DNA of 64,000 nucleotides from Actinoplanes octamycinicus (GTDB lineage Bacteria; Actinomycetota; Actinomycetes; Mycobacteriales; Micromonosporaceae). The translations under genes and the position numbers were made by a program. Shown piece by piece: positions 52,071 through 60,913 of the stretch (positions are counted from its first letter, which is position 1; every line of letters starts with the position of its first letter). The notes beneath the pieces were generated by a model that searched no databases, had not been told where the DNA came from, and worked only from the letters and a program-made list of their open reading frames with translations. Location: positions 4,507,501-4,571,500 of the forward strand of contig NZ_JACHNB010000001.1 of the NCBI RefSeq assembly GCF_014205225.1, read 5' to 3'.

Positions 52071-53474
52071 ATGTCCCTGTTCTCCGCGCTCGATCCGAAA
52101 CACACGGTTGCTCCGGCTGGCTGGAGCCGGTGGCTGATCCCGCCGGCCGCGCTCGCGGTGCACCTCTGCATCGGCCAGGTCTACGCCACCAGCGTCTACA
52201 AGAACTCGTTCATCGCGCACTTCGACGTCAGTCAGACCGCGATCGGCGTCATCTTCAGCATCGCGATCGTGATGCTCGGGCTCTCCGCCGCGCTCGGCGG
52301 CACCTGGGTGGAGGCCAACGGCCCGCGCAAGGCGATGTTCGTCTCCGCCTGCTTCTGGTCGACCGGGTTCCTGGTCAGCGCGCTCGGCATCGGCACCGAT
52401 CAGCTCTGGCTGGTCTACCTCGGGTACGGCGTGCTCGGCGGGATCGGGCTCGGCATCGGCTACATCTCGCCGGTCTCCACCCTGATCAAGTGGTTCCCGG
52501 ACCGGCCCGGCCTGGCCACCGGTCTGGCGATCATGGGCTTCGGCGGCGGCGCGCTGATCGCCAGCCCGGCCTCCCGGCAGCTGCTCTCCCTCTACGACCC
52601 GGATTACGACCCGAACGTGGCCGGCTCGGTCGCCGACGGGCGCGCGCTGGTCCTGCTCTTCCTGACGCTGGGCATCGGCTACTTTTTGATCATGATGTTC
52701 GGGGTGGCGAACATCCGGGTGCCCGCCCCCGGCTGGCGCCCGGCCGGCTGGGATCCGGCCACCGTCGCCGCCAAGCCGCTGGTCACCACGGCGCAGGTGT
52801 CCGCCGCCAACGCGCTCCGCACCCGATCGTTCTGGCTGCTCTGGATCGTGCTGTTCTGCAACGTGACCGCCGGGATCGGAATCCTGGAACAGGCCAGCCC
52901 GATGATTCAGGACTTCTTCCGTACGGACGGCGCCTCGGCGGTCAGCGTCGCCGCGGCCGGTGGTTTCGTCGGTGTCCTGTCCCTGTTCAACATGGCCGGG
53001 CGGTTTGCCTGGTCGTCGACCTCCGACCTGATCGGGCGCAAGCCGATCTACCTGGTGTACCTGGGCGTCGGCATGGTGCTGTACCTGCTGCTGGCCACCG
53101 TCGGGGACACCGCGATCGCGCTGTTCGTGCTGCTCGCCGGCGTGATCCTGTCCTTCTACGGCGGCGGCTTCGCCACCGTTCCGGCCTACCTGCGCGACCT
53201 GTTCGGCACCTACCAGGTGGGCGCCATCCACGGCCGGCTGCTCACCGCCTGGTCGGCGGCCGGGGTGGCCGGTCCGCTGATCATCAACGGGTTCCTGGAC
53301 GCCCAGGGCAAACCGGGCACGCTGACCGCCTCGGCCTACCAGCCGGCCCTGCTCACCATGGTCGGCGTGCTCGCCGTCGGCTTCGTCGCCAACCTCCTGA
53401 TCCGTCCGGTCCCGTCTCGTCACCACGAACCGGCCGCTCCGGCGGCCGCCGTCGCGAAGGAGGCCGCCGCATGA
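52071..53474 (+). CDS. OFA-family MFS transporter (oxalate/formate antiporter type)
   Basis: A 467-residue MFS protein starting at ATG 52071 behind GGGGAGG. Twelve helices; OFA features include YATSVYKNSFI in helix 1, GGIGLGIGYISPVSTLIKWF between helices 4 and 5, and MGFGGGALI. The family exchanges small carboxylates or related anions. The stop overlaps the start of a 37-residue single-helix protein (ATGA), and the pair is a recurrent arrangement for OFA transporters in actinobacteria. Substrate here is unknown; no oxalate-degradation genes lie nearby. Confidence 0.93.
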   Translation: MSLFSALDPKHTVAPAGWSRWLIPPAALAVHLCIGQVYATSVYKNSFIAHFDVSQTAIGVIFSIAIVMLGLSAALGGTWVEANGPRKAMFVSACFWSTGFLVSALGIGTDQLWLVYLGYGVLGGIGLGIGYISPVSTLIKWFPDRPGLATGLAIMGFGGGALIASPASRQLLSLYDPDYDPNVAGSVADGRALVLLFLTLGIGYFLIMMFGVANIRVPAPGWRPAGWDPATVAAKPLVTTAQVSAANALRTRSFWLLWIVLFCNVTAGIGILEQASPMIQDFFRTDGASAVSVAAAGGFVGVLSLFNMAGRFAWSSTSDLIGRKPIYLVYLGVGMVLYLLLATVGDTAIALFVLLAGVILSFYGGGFATVPAYLRDLFGTYQVGAIHGRLLTAWSAAGVAGPLIINGFLDAQGKPGTLTASAYQPALLTMVGVLAVGFVANLLIRPVPSRHHEPAAPAAAVAKEAAA

Positions 53475-53584
53475 CCGGCTCCGGCTCCACCCTCCGGCTG
53501 GTGCTCTCCTGGGCGCTGGTCGGCGTGCTGCTCGGTTACGGCATCGTCCAGACCGTGCTGACCGCTGCCAAACTATTCGATTAG
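53471..53584 (+). CDS. 37-residue membrane peptide, small subunit of the OFA transporter
   Basis: The ORF begins ATGACCGGC, overlapping the transporter stop by 4 bp, and ends in TAG. The peptide is a short polar head (MTGSGSTLR) then one helix (LVLSWALVGVLLGYGIVQTV) and a tail AKLFD. Similar mini-proteins follow OFA-type transporters in many genomes and are annotated as MFS transporter small subunits; a stabilising or gating role is presumed. Confidence 0.8.
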   Translation: MTGSGSTLRLVLSWALVGVLLGYGIVQTVLTAAKLFD

Positions 53585-53741
53585 CCGGCCACGCTGTCGA
53601 CGCAGGGCAACCGTTCGGTCACGCCATTTCGGCGAACCGGCGCGGAGAAATGTACGAAACATCCGGCGACAGCTGCCGCATTGTCGGGATAAAGGTTCGC
53701 GGGTCTATCGCTGATTGACACCGGACCATAGGTTGTGCCCC

Positions 53742-54962
53742 GTGAACATCAGGTTTCTGTTGCACAACGCGTACGGGATCGGCGGCACCATCCGCACGGT
53801 CTTCAATCAGGCCAACGCGCTGTGCGCCACCCACGACGTCGAGGTCGCCAGTGTCTACCGGCACAGGGAGGACCCGGCCCTCCCGCTGGACCCGCGGGTG
53901 CGGCTGGTCTCGCTGACCGATCTCCGCGAGGAGGGATCGCGGTGGACCGACAAGCCGGGCACCAATTCCCGGTGGTGGCGGAAGACCCGCGCGGCGCGCA
54001 ACCCGCTGCCGCACGGCCGCGACTTCCGGTACCACCGGTGGGACCCGCTGGTCGACCTGAAGCTGATCCGGTACATGCGCGCCCAGCAGGACGGCACGGT
54101 GCTGATCACCACGCGGCCCGCGCTGAACCTGGTGTCCGCCTGGTTCGCGCCGCGCCGGTTGATCCGGATCGGTCAGGACCACATGAACTTCGGCAGCTAC
54201 AAGCCCCGCCTGCAGGCCGCGATCCGCCGTGCCTACCCCCGGCTCGACGCGGTGTCCGTGCTGACCCACGCCGACCTGGCCGCCTACCGGGACGCGCTGG
54301 GCGACACGGCCCGGCTGGAACGCATCCCGAACGGCATCCCGCCGCGTCCGGTGGCACCCCTCGACGGCCGGACCCGGACCCTGGTCGCGGCCGGCCGGCT
54401 CACCCCGCAGAAGGGCTTCGACCTGCTGATCCAGGCGTTCGAGCGGGTTCATGAGGCGCACCCGGACTGGCAGCTGAACATCTTCGGCGAGGGCCGGAAA
54501 CGCAAGAAGCTGACCGAGATGATCGAGGAACGCGGCCTCGGCGACGTGGTCAAGCTGCGCGGCCTCACCCGCACCCTGGACGCCGAGCTCGCCAAGGCCT
54601 CGATCTTCGTGCTCAGCTCCCGCAAGGAGGGCCTGCCGATGGTCCTGCTCGAGGCGATGTGCACCGGCCTGCCGGTGGTCGCCTTCGACTGCCCGACCGG
54701 CCCGGCCGACGTGGTCGACGACGGCGCCAACGGTCTGCTGATCCCGGCCCAGGACATCCCCGGCCTGGCGGCCGGCATGATCCGGCTGATCGAGAACCCG
54801 GCCGAGCGGGAGACGCTGGGCGCGGCCGCCCGCGCCACCGCCGTGCACTACGAGTCACCGGTCATCCTGGCCCGCTGGGAGGAGCTCTTCGCCGATCTCG
54901 CCGGGCAGCGGACCGGCCCGGCGCCCAGCCCGGTGCCGGCCGGCACCCCGGCGGGCAGCTGA
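53742..54962 (+). CDS. GT4-family glycosyltransferase
   Basis: A 406-residue GT-B glycosyltransferase starting at GTG 53742 (no visible ribosome site, so possibly leaderless or weakly translated). The N-terminal Gly-rich loop is GIGGTIRTVFNQANAL; the C-terminal nucleotide-sugar domain has AAGRLTPQKGFDLLIQAF and the E-x7-E signature in RKEGLPMVLLEAM. It would add a sugar to a cell-surface or metabolite acceptor in the cytoplasm. No other polysaccharide genes adjoin it. A 12-bp-stem terminator follows, isolating it from the downstream wall-synthesis gene. Confidence 0.9.
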   Translation: MNIRFLLHNAYGIGGTIRTVFNQANALCATHDVEVASVYRHREDPALPLDPRVRLVSLTDLREEGSRWTDKPGTNSRWWRKTRAARNPLPHGRDFRYHRWDPLVDLKLIRYMRAQQDGTVLITTRPALNLVSAWFAPRRLIRIGQDHMNFGSYKPRLQAAIRRAYPRLDAVSVLTHADLAAYRDALGDTARLERIPNGIPPRPVAPLDGRTRTLVAAGRLTPQKGFDLLIQAFERVHEAHPDWQLNIFGEGRKRKKLTEMIEERGLGDVVKLRGLTRTLDAELAKASIFVLSSRKEGLPMVLLEAMCTGLPVVAFDCPTGPADVVDDGANGLLIPAQDIPGLAAGMIRLIENPAERETLGAAARATAVHYESPVILARWEELFADLAGQRTGPAPSPVPAGTPAGS

Positions 54963-55276
54963 CCGCGAGCCGCGACGAATCGGGTGCCGCGCCACGCGGC
55001 ACCCGATCACAACCGGTCAGGCGGGCCGGCGATGCCGACCGGATTGCCCTCGGTGGCGTGCGGCAGGTCCGCGGCATGCTGAGCGATCGGGACGGCTCTC
55101 ACGGCCGGCGACTCCTCGCGTGCGACATCGGTGGCATGGCGAATTGCGACCTATCTCATCGCATTCGCGTGCAACATTACGAAACCCGCAGGTCATCGCG
55201 CCGCTGATCACCGTGATCGGGCGGTGACACAAAATTACAGGCAACATTCACCCGGTTGGATACCGTCTAGGCGGAT
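54963..55276. other. intergenic region with terminator and candidate regulatory sites
   Basis: These 314 bp hold the terminator at 54980-55008, then an AT-richer stretch (55140-55275). The latter has a GATCACCGTGATC palindrome at 55206-55218 and a run, GTGACACAAAATTACAGG (55224-55241), just before the penicillin-binding protein start at 55277. The second is loosely like sites bound by cell-envelope response regulators; I cannot assign it. Confidence 0.35.
54980..55008 (+). terminator. terminator after the glycosyltransferase gene
   Basis: ATCGGGTGCCGC and its exact complement flank a 5-nt loop 17 bp after the stop. It is GC-rich without a U-tract. Confidence 0.65.
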
Positions 55277-58096
55277 GTGCGCGAAGAATCCACCGGACAT
55301 CCGGACCCGATCGCATCGCAGGAATCCGCGGAGCCGCCGAAACGGCGGCCGCGCCGGCGCCGGATGGTGGCCACCGCCCTCGCCGTGCTGACGTTCTGGT
55401 GCGCGGCCGGCGTCGGCGCCGCGGAGGCCTACGTCGAGTCCGTGCCGGTGCCCGGCGCCGTGCCGCAGCCGCAGGCCTCGGTCCTGTACTACCGGGACGG
55501 GAAGACCATCCTGGCCCGGGTCGGCGCGACCGACCACAACGACGTGCCGCTCTCGGCGATCTCGCCGGCCCTGCGTCAGGCCGTGCTGCTCGCCGAGGAC
55601 CGTGACTTCTACGAGCACGCCGGGGTGTCGCTGCGCGGCGTGGCCCGGGCCGTGGTGGCCGACGTGAGCGGCAAGCGCGAGGGCGCCTCGACGATCACCC
55701 AGCAGTACGCCCGGAACGCCTTCCTGACCCAGCGGGTCACCGTCGACCGGAAGATGCAGGAGCTGGCCCTCGCGATCAACCTGGAGCGGCAGTACGGCAA
55801 GGACGAGATCCTCGCCCGGTACCTCAACACGATCTACTACGGCCGCGGCGCGTACGGGATCGCCGCCGCCGCCAACGCCTACTTCGGGGTGACCCCGGAC
55901 CGGCTGGACTTCGCGCAGAGCGCGGTGCTCGCCGCGGTGATCAAGGACCCGTGGGGCTACGACCCGGACCACGACCCGACGGCCGCCCGGCGGCGCTGGA
56001 ACTGGCTCTTCGCGACCGCCCGGGACGCCGGCCTGATCGACCCGGCCACGGTGACCTACCCGAACGTCCGGCCGGCCGGCTCGGCGATCGGCGGACCGCT
56101 CGGCCTGGTCGTCGACCGGGTGGAGCGGGAGCTGGCCGGGCACGGGATCACCTCGCAGCAGCTGCACACCCAGGGCCTGCGGGTGGTCACCACGCTGGAC
56201 CAGCCGGCCCAGCAGGCCGCGGTGAACGCGGTCCGGGCGCAGCTGCACGGGCAGCCGGCCGGGCTGCAGGCCGCCCTGGTCGCGCTGGACCCGGCAACCG
56301 GCGGGGTGCGCGCCTACTACGGCGGCGAGCGCGGCAGCGGATACTTCGACAACGCCGCGGCGGCGCACCCGGCGGCGTCCACCTTCAAGCCGATCGTGCT
56401 GGCCGCCGCGCTGGGCCAGGGGATCGCCTACCGGTCGCGCTGGGACGGCAGCTCGCCCCGGCTGTTCCCGGACCGCGGTGTGCCGCTGCGCAACCACGAC
56501 GACCGGCAGTGCCCGGAGTGCACCTTGCAGCAGGCGATGGTGGACTCGCTGAACACCCCGTTCTACGCGGTGACCGCCCAGATCGGACCGGGCCGGGTGC
56601 GGGACATGGCGGTGCGGCTGGGCATCCCGGAGAAGTACGACGGCCACAAGTCGCTGGTCGACGTCAAGGGCGACCCGGCGCCGGGGAAGACCCGCGGCGA
56701 CATCTCGCTGGGCCGGTACCCGGTGGTCCCGGGCGACCTGGCGACCGTCTACGCGACCCTGGCCGGCGACGGAGTCCGCCACCAGCGGCACTTCGTCGAG
56801 TCGGTGAGCGGCGCCGGCGGCATCGGATACACCACCCGGGACGTCGCGACCACCGTGGTCGACCGGAAGATCGCCGCGGACGTCACCACCGTGCTGAAGT
56901 CGGTGGTGACCGAGCGCGGCATCACCCCGGGCCGTCCGGCGGCCGGCAAGACCGGCACTCAGCAGTACCGGGACACCCGGGACAACCAGGACGCCTGGAT
57001 GGCCGGCTACACCCCCGAGCTGGCCAGCGTGGTCTGGATCGGCAAGGCGAAACCGGGACCGTTGCGCGACGCCCGGAACAAGCGGATCGAGGGCGACACC
57101 ATGCCGTCCTCGATCTGGCGCGACTTCACCCGGTCCGCCCTGCAGGGCCGGCCGGCCACCCCGCTGCCCCAGCCGGCGCGCGTCGGGCGCACCGACGCGG
57201 GCGACTTCGGCAAGGCCGGGCACGAGGTCAAGAACCCGGACTCGGTCGCCGGCCGGCACGCCGCCGCGGCCGGCTACCAGCCGGTGGTGCACACCGAGCA
57301 CAGCGGTAAGCGACTCGCCCTGACCTTCGACGACGGCCCGTCCGAGGACACCCCGGCGGTCCTGGACCTGCTGGCGAAATACCACGTCAAGGCCACCTTC
57401 TGCGTGGTCGGCGAGAACGCCGAGTGGTATCCCCAGCTGGTGCGCCGGATCGTCGCCGAGGGGCACCGGCTGTGCAACCACTCGATGCACCACGACGATC
57501 TGGGCATCATCTCCGAGGCGAAGAGCCGCGCCGACATCGCCGCGGCGGACGCGGCGATCGCCGAGGCCGCGCCGGGCGCCACGGTGACCTACTACCGCGC
57601 GCCGTACGGCGACTTCGGTCCCTCGGCGCGAGCCGGCGGGAAGGCCGGGCACACGCCGCTGGGCTGGGTCGTCGACCCGGACGACTGGCTGCTGCCCGGC
57701 GCCGGGGTGATCGCGTCCCGGATCAAGCAGCAGCTCACGCCGCGGGCGGTGGTGCTCGTCCACGACGGCGGCGGGGACCGGAAGCAGACCGTGGTGGCGC
57801 TGCGCACGCTGATCCCGGAGCTGCTCGCCGAGGGGTGGAGCTTCGACCACCCGGAGACCACGGTGGCCGCTCAGCCGCTGCCGGGCCCGAAGCCCAGCGT
57901 CACCGGCTCCGCGCCGTCCGGGGCCGCGGCGCCGTCCACCGCGCCGGCCGCGCCGTCCGGGACTGCGCCGCCGTCCGCGCCGGTCGCGCCCTCCGTCCCG
58001 GTCTCGGGCGCCGCGTCTGCATCACCGTCGATGTCGTCGTCCGCGCCGGGACAGTCCGGGTCGAAGCCCGGTCCGAAGGGGCCGGGCGGTCGGTGA
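55277..58096 (+). CDS. fusion of class A penicillin-binding protein (GT51 + transpeptidase) with NodB-type polysaccharide deacetylase
   Basis: A 939-residue protein in one uninterrupted frame. A basic N-terminus (RRPRRRR) and membrane helix (31-50) place the rest outside. GT51 glycosyltransferase: catalytic Glu107 in LLAEDRDFYEHAGVS and GASTITQQYARN. Transpeptidase: S368-T-F-K371, S424-L-N426, K558-T-G-T. From ~678 to 855 a NodB/CE4 domain: TFDDGP (Asp685, Asp686), NHSMHH (His735, His739 metal ligands), RAPYGDF (Arg774), WVVDPDDW and LVHDG (His829). A Pro/Ala/Ser tail ends it. It should polymerise and crosslink peptidoglycan and deacetylate a glycan, probably newly made peptidoglycan or an associated polymer. 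GTG 55277 is used. Class A proteins usually end after the transpeptidase domain. Confidence 0.93.
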   Translation: MREESTGHPDPIASQESAEPPKRRPRRRRMVATALAVLTFWCAAGVGAAEAYVESVPVPGAVPQPQASVLYYRDGKTILARVGATDHNDVPLSAISPALRQAVLLAEDRDFYEHAGVSLRGVARAVVADVSGKREGASTITQQYARNAFLTQRVTVDRKMQELALAINLERQYGKDEILARYLNTIYYGRGAYGIAAAANAYFGVTPDRLDFAQSAVLAAVIKDPWGYDPDHDPTAARRRWNWLFATARDAGLIDPATVTYPNVRPAGSAIGGPLGLVVDRVERELAGHGITSQQLHTQGLRVVTTLDQPAQQAAVNAVRAQLHGQPAGLQAALVALDPATGGVRAYYGGERGSGYFDNAAAAHPAASTFKPIVLAAALGQGIAYRSRWDGSSPRLFPDRGVPLRNHDDRQCPECTLQQAMVDSLNTPFYAVTAQIGPGRVRDMAVRLGIPEKYDGHKSLVDVKGDPAPGKTRGDISLGRYPVVPGDLATVYATLAGDGVRHQRHFVESVSGAGGIGYTTRDVATTVVDRKIAADVTTVLKSVVTERGITPGRPAAGKTGTQQYRDTRDNQDAWMAGYTPELASVVWIGKAKPGPLRDARNKRIEGDTMPSSIWRDFTRSALQGRPATPLPQPARVGRTDAGDFGKAGHEVKNPDSVAGRHAAAAGYQPVVHTEHSGKRLALTFDDGPSEDTPAVLDLLAKYHVKATFCVVGENAEWYPQLVRRIVAEGHRLCNHSMHHDDLGIISEAKSRADIAAADAAIAEAAPGATVTYYRAPYGDFGPSARAGGKAGHTPLGWVVDPDDWLLPGAGVIASRIKQQLTPRAVVLVHDGGGDRKQTVVALRTLIPELLAEGWSFDHPETTVAAQPLPGPKPSVTGSAPSGAAAPSTAPAAPSGTAPPSAPVAPSVPVSGAASASPSMSSSAPGQSGSKPGPKGPGGR

Positions 58097-58207
58097 TCGC
58101 ACTGGTCGGCTCACGCTACGTCGTCGCGGCGGTACGGGAGCGTCCCAACGTAGATTTCCGGGCGCGGACGCCCTAGAGTGTGCGGACCGATCGATCGAGG
58201 AGGGGCC

Positions 58208-60790
58208 GTGGCCGATTCGCCACCCGAGCAACGACATCCGTCGGACCCGCCGCCACCAGCGGCACCCGAGGCGGCGCCGCAACTTCTGGTGATGCCGCCG
58301 ACCAGCGCCATCCCGTCAATGGTGTGGCCAGGCTCGGACGGCGAGCCGGCCTGGGCCATCCCGGTGCAGATCCCGTCGGGGACGCGGGGTTACGCGCTGT
58401 TCGTGCCGATGGTCGCCGTGCAGGAGGCGGCCGGCTCGGTCCCGGCCGCCGCCTCACCCGCGACCGCGACTCCGGCCTCGGCGGCGGCTGCGGCCCCGGA
58501 CGCGACGATCGCGCCCGCCGCGACCATCGCCCCCGCCGCGACTGCGGCTCCGGCCGCGACCGTCGCACCCGTCGCGACGGCCGCTGCTTCCGCTGAGGCC
58601 GCTGTCGCTGCTGAGGCTGAGGCGTCGGCTCAGGCCGCGTCGGCTCAGACCGCGTCGGCTCAGACCGCGTCGGCTCAGACCGCGTCGGCTCAGACCGCGT
58701 CGGCTCAGACCGCGTCGGCTCAGACCGCGTCGGCTCAGACCGCGTCGGCTCAGACCGCGTCGGCTCAGACCGCGTCGGCTCAGACCGCGTCGGCTCAGAC
58801 CGCGTCGGCTCAGACCGGGTCCGTTCAGGCCGGTGCGGCCGGTGCTGCTGCTCCCGGATCCGACAAGTCCGAAGAGTCGGATGGGGCGCGATCCGGCGAC
58901 CAGACGGCTTACCCTTCGGCCGGCGCGGGAGCGGCCGAGAAGCCCGAGTCGCCCGCCCCCGCCCGCACCCCGGCCGACTCGGTGACCGCCGGTCCCGGCC
59001 CCCGGATCACCCCGGCCACCGCCCGGCCCACGCCGGCCGCCGCAGGGCCGGCTTCGACCGCCGGGCCGGCTTCGGCTGCCGGGCCGGCTTCGGCTGCCGG
59101 GTCCGCGCCGTCCACCGCAAGGCCCGCTTCGACTTCCGGCTCCGCGCCGGCCGCCGCTCGCCCCGGCCCGCCGGAGGAGTGGCCCGCTGCGGCCTTCCCG
59201 CAGACCCCGCAGAATGGACCGCAGCGCCCTCCGCAGCGCCCCCAGCCGGTCCGGCACTTCGGCGCCTACCAGCCGGAGCCGACCCCGTGGCAGCGCTTCC
59301 GGGACAAGCACTGGCCAGGACCGGCGGCCACCCGCGGCCGCGCCGTCCCGGCCGGTGTGCTGGCCGGCGCGCTCGGCGTCGCCTGTTTCGTCCCGCTGGA
59401 CCGGGTCGGCATCGGCTGGTTCCTCGGCTGGCTGGTGCTGACCGCCGGCGTCATCGGCGCGGTCCGGCGCTCCGCCGACCTGTCGCACGCCGAGCGGTGG
59501 ATCCGTTCCGGCTGGGCGGTAGCGGCGCTCCTCCTGCTCGCCGTCCCGGCCATCCGCAACGCCTGGTGGCTGGTGACGTTCAGTGTGCTCGGCGCGCTCG
59601 GCTGCGCGGCGCTGGCCATCGTCGGCGGCCGGCAGATCCGGTCGATCCTGTTCAGCCTGGTGGCCGCCCCCTACGCGGCCTTCCGTGGCATCCCGTGGGT
59701 GCGCAGTCACCTGCAGTCCAGCGGCCGCAACCCGGGGATGGCCCGGCGGATCGGCTTCTCGATCGGTCTCACCGTGCTGGTCCTGCTGGTCTTCGGCGCG
59801 CTGCTCTCCTCGGCCGACGTGGTCTTCTCCGACTCGCTCGGCAAGATCGTGCCCGATCTCAACGTCGGCTCGGTGTTCCGCTGGGTCTTCCTGGCCGTGC
59901 TCGGTGGCCTGATCGCGGTGGCCGGCATCTACACGCTGTCCGCCCCGCCGGTCACGTCCAGCCTGGACACTCCGGGCCGGGGCCGGTTCGGCCTGGTCGA
60001 GTGGGCGCCGGCCGCCGCCGCGCTGGTGCTGCTCTTCGGCGGTTTCGTCGCGGTGCAGTTCACCGTCCTCTTCGGCGGCAACAAGCACGTCCTCAAGACC
60101 AGTGGGCTCAGCTACGCCGAGTACGCCCGGAGCGGTTTCTGGCAGCTGGTCGCGGTCACCCTGCTCTCGCTGGCGCTGATCGCCGGACTGGCTCGCTGGG
60201 CCCGGCGCGACGAGCCGGTCGAGCGGGTCCTGCTGCGCGTCCTGCTCGGCCTGGTCTGCGCGCTGAGCGTGGTCATCGTCGCCTCGGCGCTCTCCCGGAT
60301 GTGGGAGTACCAGCGGGTCTACAGCTTCACCGGTGAGCGGATCTTCGTGATGTCCGCCGAGCTGCTGCTCGGCACCGTCTTCGTGATGATCGCGCTGGCC
60401 GGCATCCGGTGGCGCGGCCGGTGGATCCCGCGGGCCACCGTGGCGCTGGCTGTGCTGATGCTGCTCGGCCTCGCCGGCCTCGACCCGGAGGGTTACGCGG
60501 CCAGCCGCAACGCCGCCCGTTACGAGGGATCCGGCAAGATCGACGCGTGGTACCTGCGGGCGCTCTCCGCGGACGCCACCCCGGCGCTGACCGAGCTGCC
60601 CGATCCGGTCCGCCGCTGCACGCTGAGCTGGATCGCCGACGACCTCAGGGAACCCGATCCCTGGTACGCCTGGAACCTCGGCCGGCAGCGGGCCCGGGCG
60701 GCGCTCAAGAAACTGCCGCCGGGCGCGATCGGCAACCACAAGGACTGCCGCCGCGCCGACCAGTTCGACCTGCCGAAGAAACGTCGCTGA
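58208..60790 (+). CDS. DUF4173 multi-pass membrane protein with VNTR-encoded linker
   Basis: An 860-residue protein; GTG 58208 has an ideal GAGGAGGGG site. Residues 1-375 are Ala/Pro/Ser/Thr-rich and cytoplasmic, including a pentapeptide ASAQT repeated 12 times (about residues 144-203). From about 378 there are 11 or so membrane helices, with the DUF4173 segment LSADVVFSDSLGKIVPDLNV and LSYAEYARSGFWQLVAVTLL, then a family end LDPEGYAASRNAARYEGSG and a short extracytoplasmic tail. Function of the family is unknown. It is followed by a strong terminator and belongs to no clear operon. Confidence 0.88.
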   Translation: MADSPPEQRHPSDPPPPAAPEAAPQLLVMPPTSAIPSMVWPGSDGEPAWAIPVQIPSGTRGYALFVPMVAVQEAAGSVPAAASPATATPASAAAAAPDATIAPAATIAPAATAAPAATVAPVATAAASAEAAVAAEAEASAQAASAQTASAQTASAQTASAQTASAQTASAQTASAQTASAQTASAQTASAQTASAQTASAQTGSVQAGAAGAAAPGSDKSEESDGARSGDQTAYPSAGAGAAEKPESPAPARTPADSVTAGPGPRITPATARPTPAAAGPASTAGPASAAGPASAAGSAPSTARPASTSGSAPAAARPGPPEEWPAAAFPQTPQNGPQRPPQRPQPVRHFGAYQPEPTPWQRFRDKHWPGPAATRGRAVPAGVLAGALGVACFVPLDRVGIGWFLGWLVLTAGVIGAVRRSADLSHAERWIRSGWAVAALLLLAVPAIRNAWWLVTFSVLGALGCAALAIVGGRQIRSILFSLVAAPYAAFRGIPWVRSHLQSSGRNPGMARRIGFSIGLTVLVLLVFGALLSSADVVFSDSLGKIVPDLNVGSVFRWVFLAVLGGLIAVAGIYTLSAPPVTSSLDTPGRGRFGLVEWAPAAAALVLLFGGFVAVQFTVLFGGNKHVLKTSGLSYAEYARSGFWQLVAVTLLSLALIAGLARWARRDEPVERVLLRVLLGLVCALSVVIVASALSRMWEYQRVYSFTGERIFVMSAELLLGTVFVMIALAGIRWRGRWIPRATVALAVLMLLGLAGLDPEGYAASRNAARYEGSGKIDAWYLRALSADATPALTELPDPVRRCTLSWIADDLREPDPWYAWNLGRQRARAALKKLPPGAIGNHKDCRRADQFDLPKKRR
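58622..58831. repeat. 15-bp tandem repeat, 12 perfect copies
   Basis: GCGTCGGCTCAGACC is repeated without a single change from 58637 to 58816, with one diverged unit on each side (58622, 58817). It encodes ASAQT in frame. Perfect identity implies recent expansion by replication slippage, so copy number should vary. Confidence 0.95.
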
Positions 60791-60794
60791 CGAT

Positions 60795-60833
60795 GCGAGC
60801 CCGGTTCCCGCTCCGGTGCGGAACCGGGCTCGC
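60795..60833 (+). terminator. perfect 14-bp stem terminator after the DUF4173 gene
   Basis: GCGAGCCCGGTTCC and its exact complement flank an 11-nt loop 5 bp after the stop. No U-tract is present. Confidence 0.7.
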
Positions 60834-60913
60834 GCCGTTATCGGATCAACGACGGTTGCCTGGAGGCCGGGCCGCGGGAGGGCGCTCAATCGGGGTGACC
60901 AGGGGAGGTACCG

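Noticed and set aside
55224..55241. A riboswitch or MtrA-type site upstream of the penicillin-binding protein gene
   Set aside because: The GTGAC-like run is suggestive, but it does not match a consensus that I can state reliably and no conserved riboswitch fold is visible.
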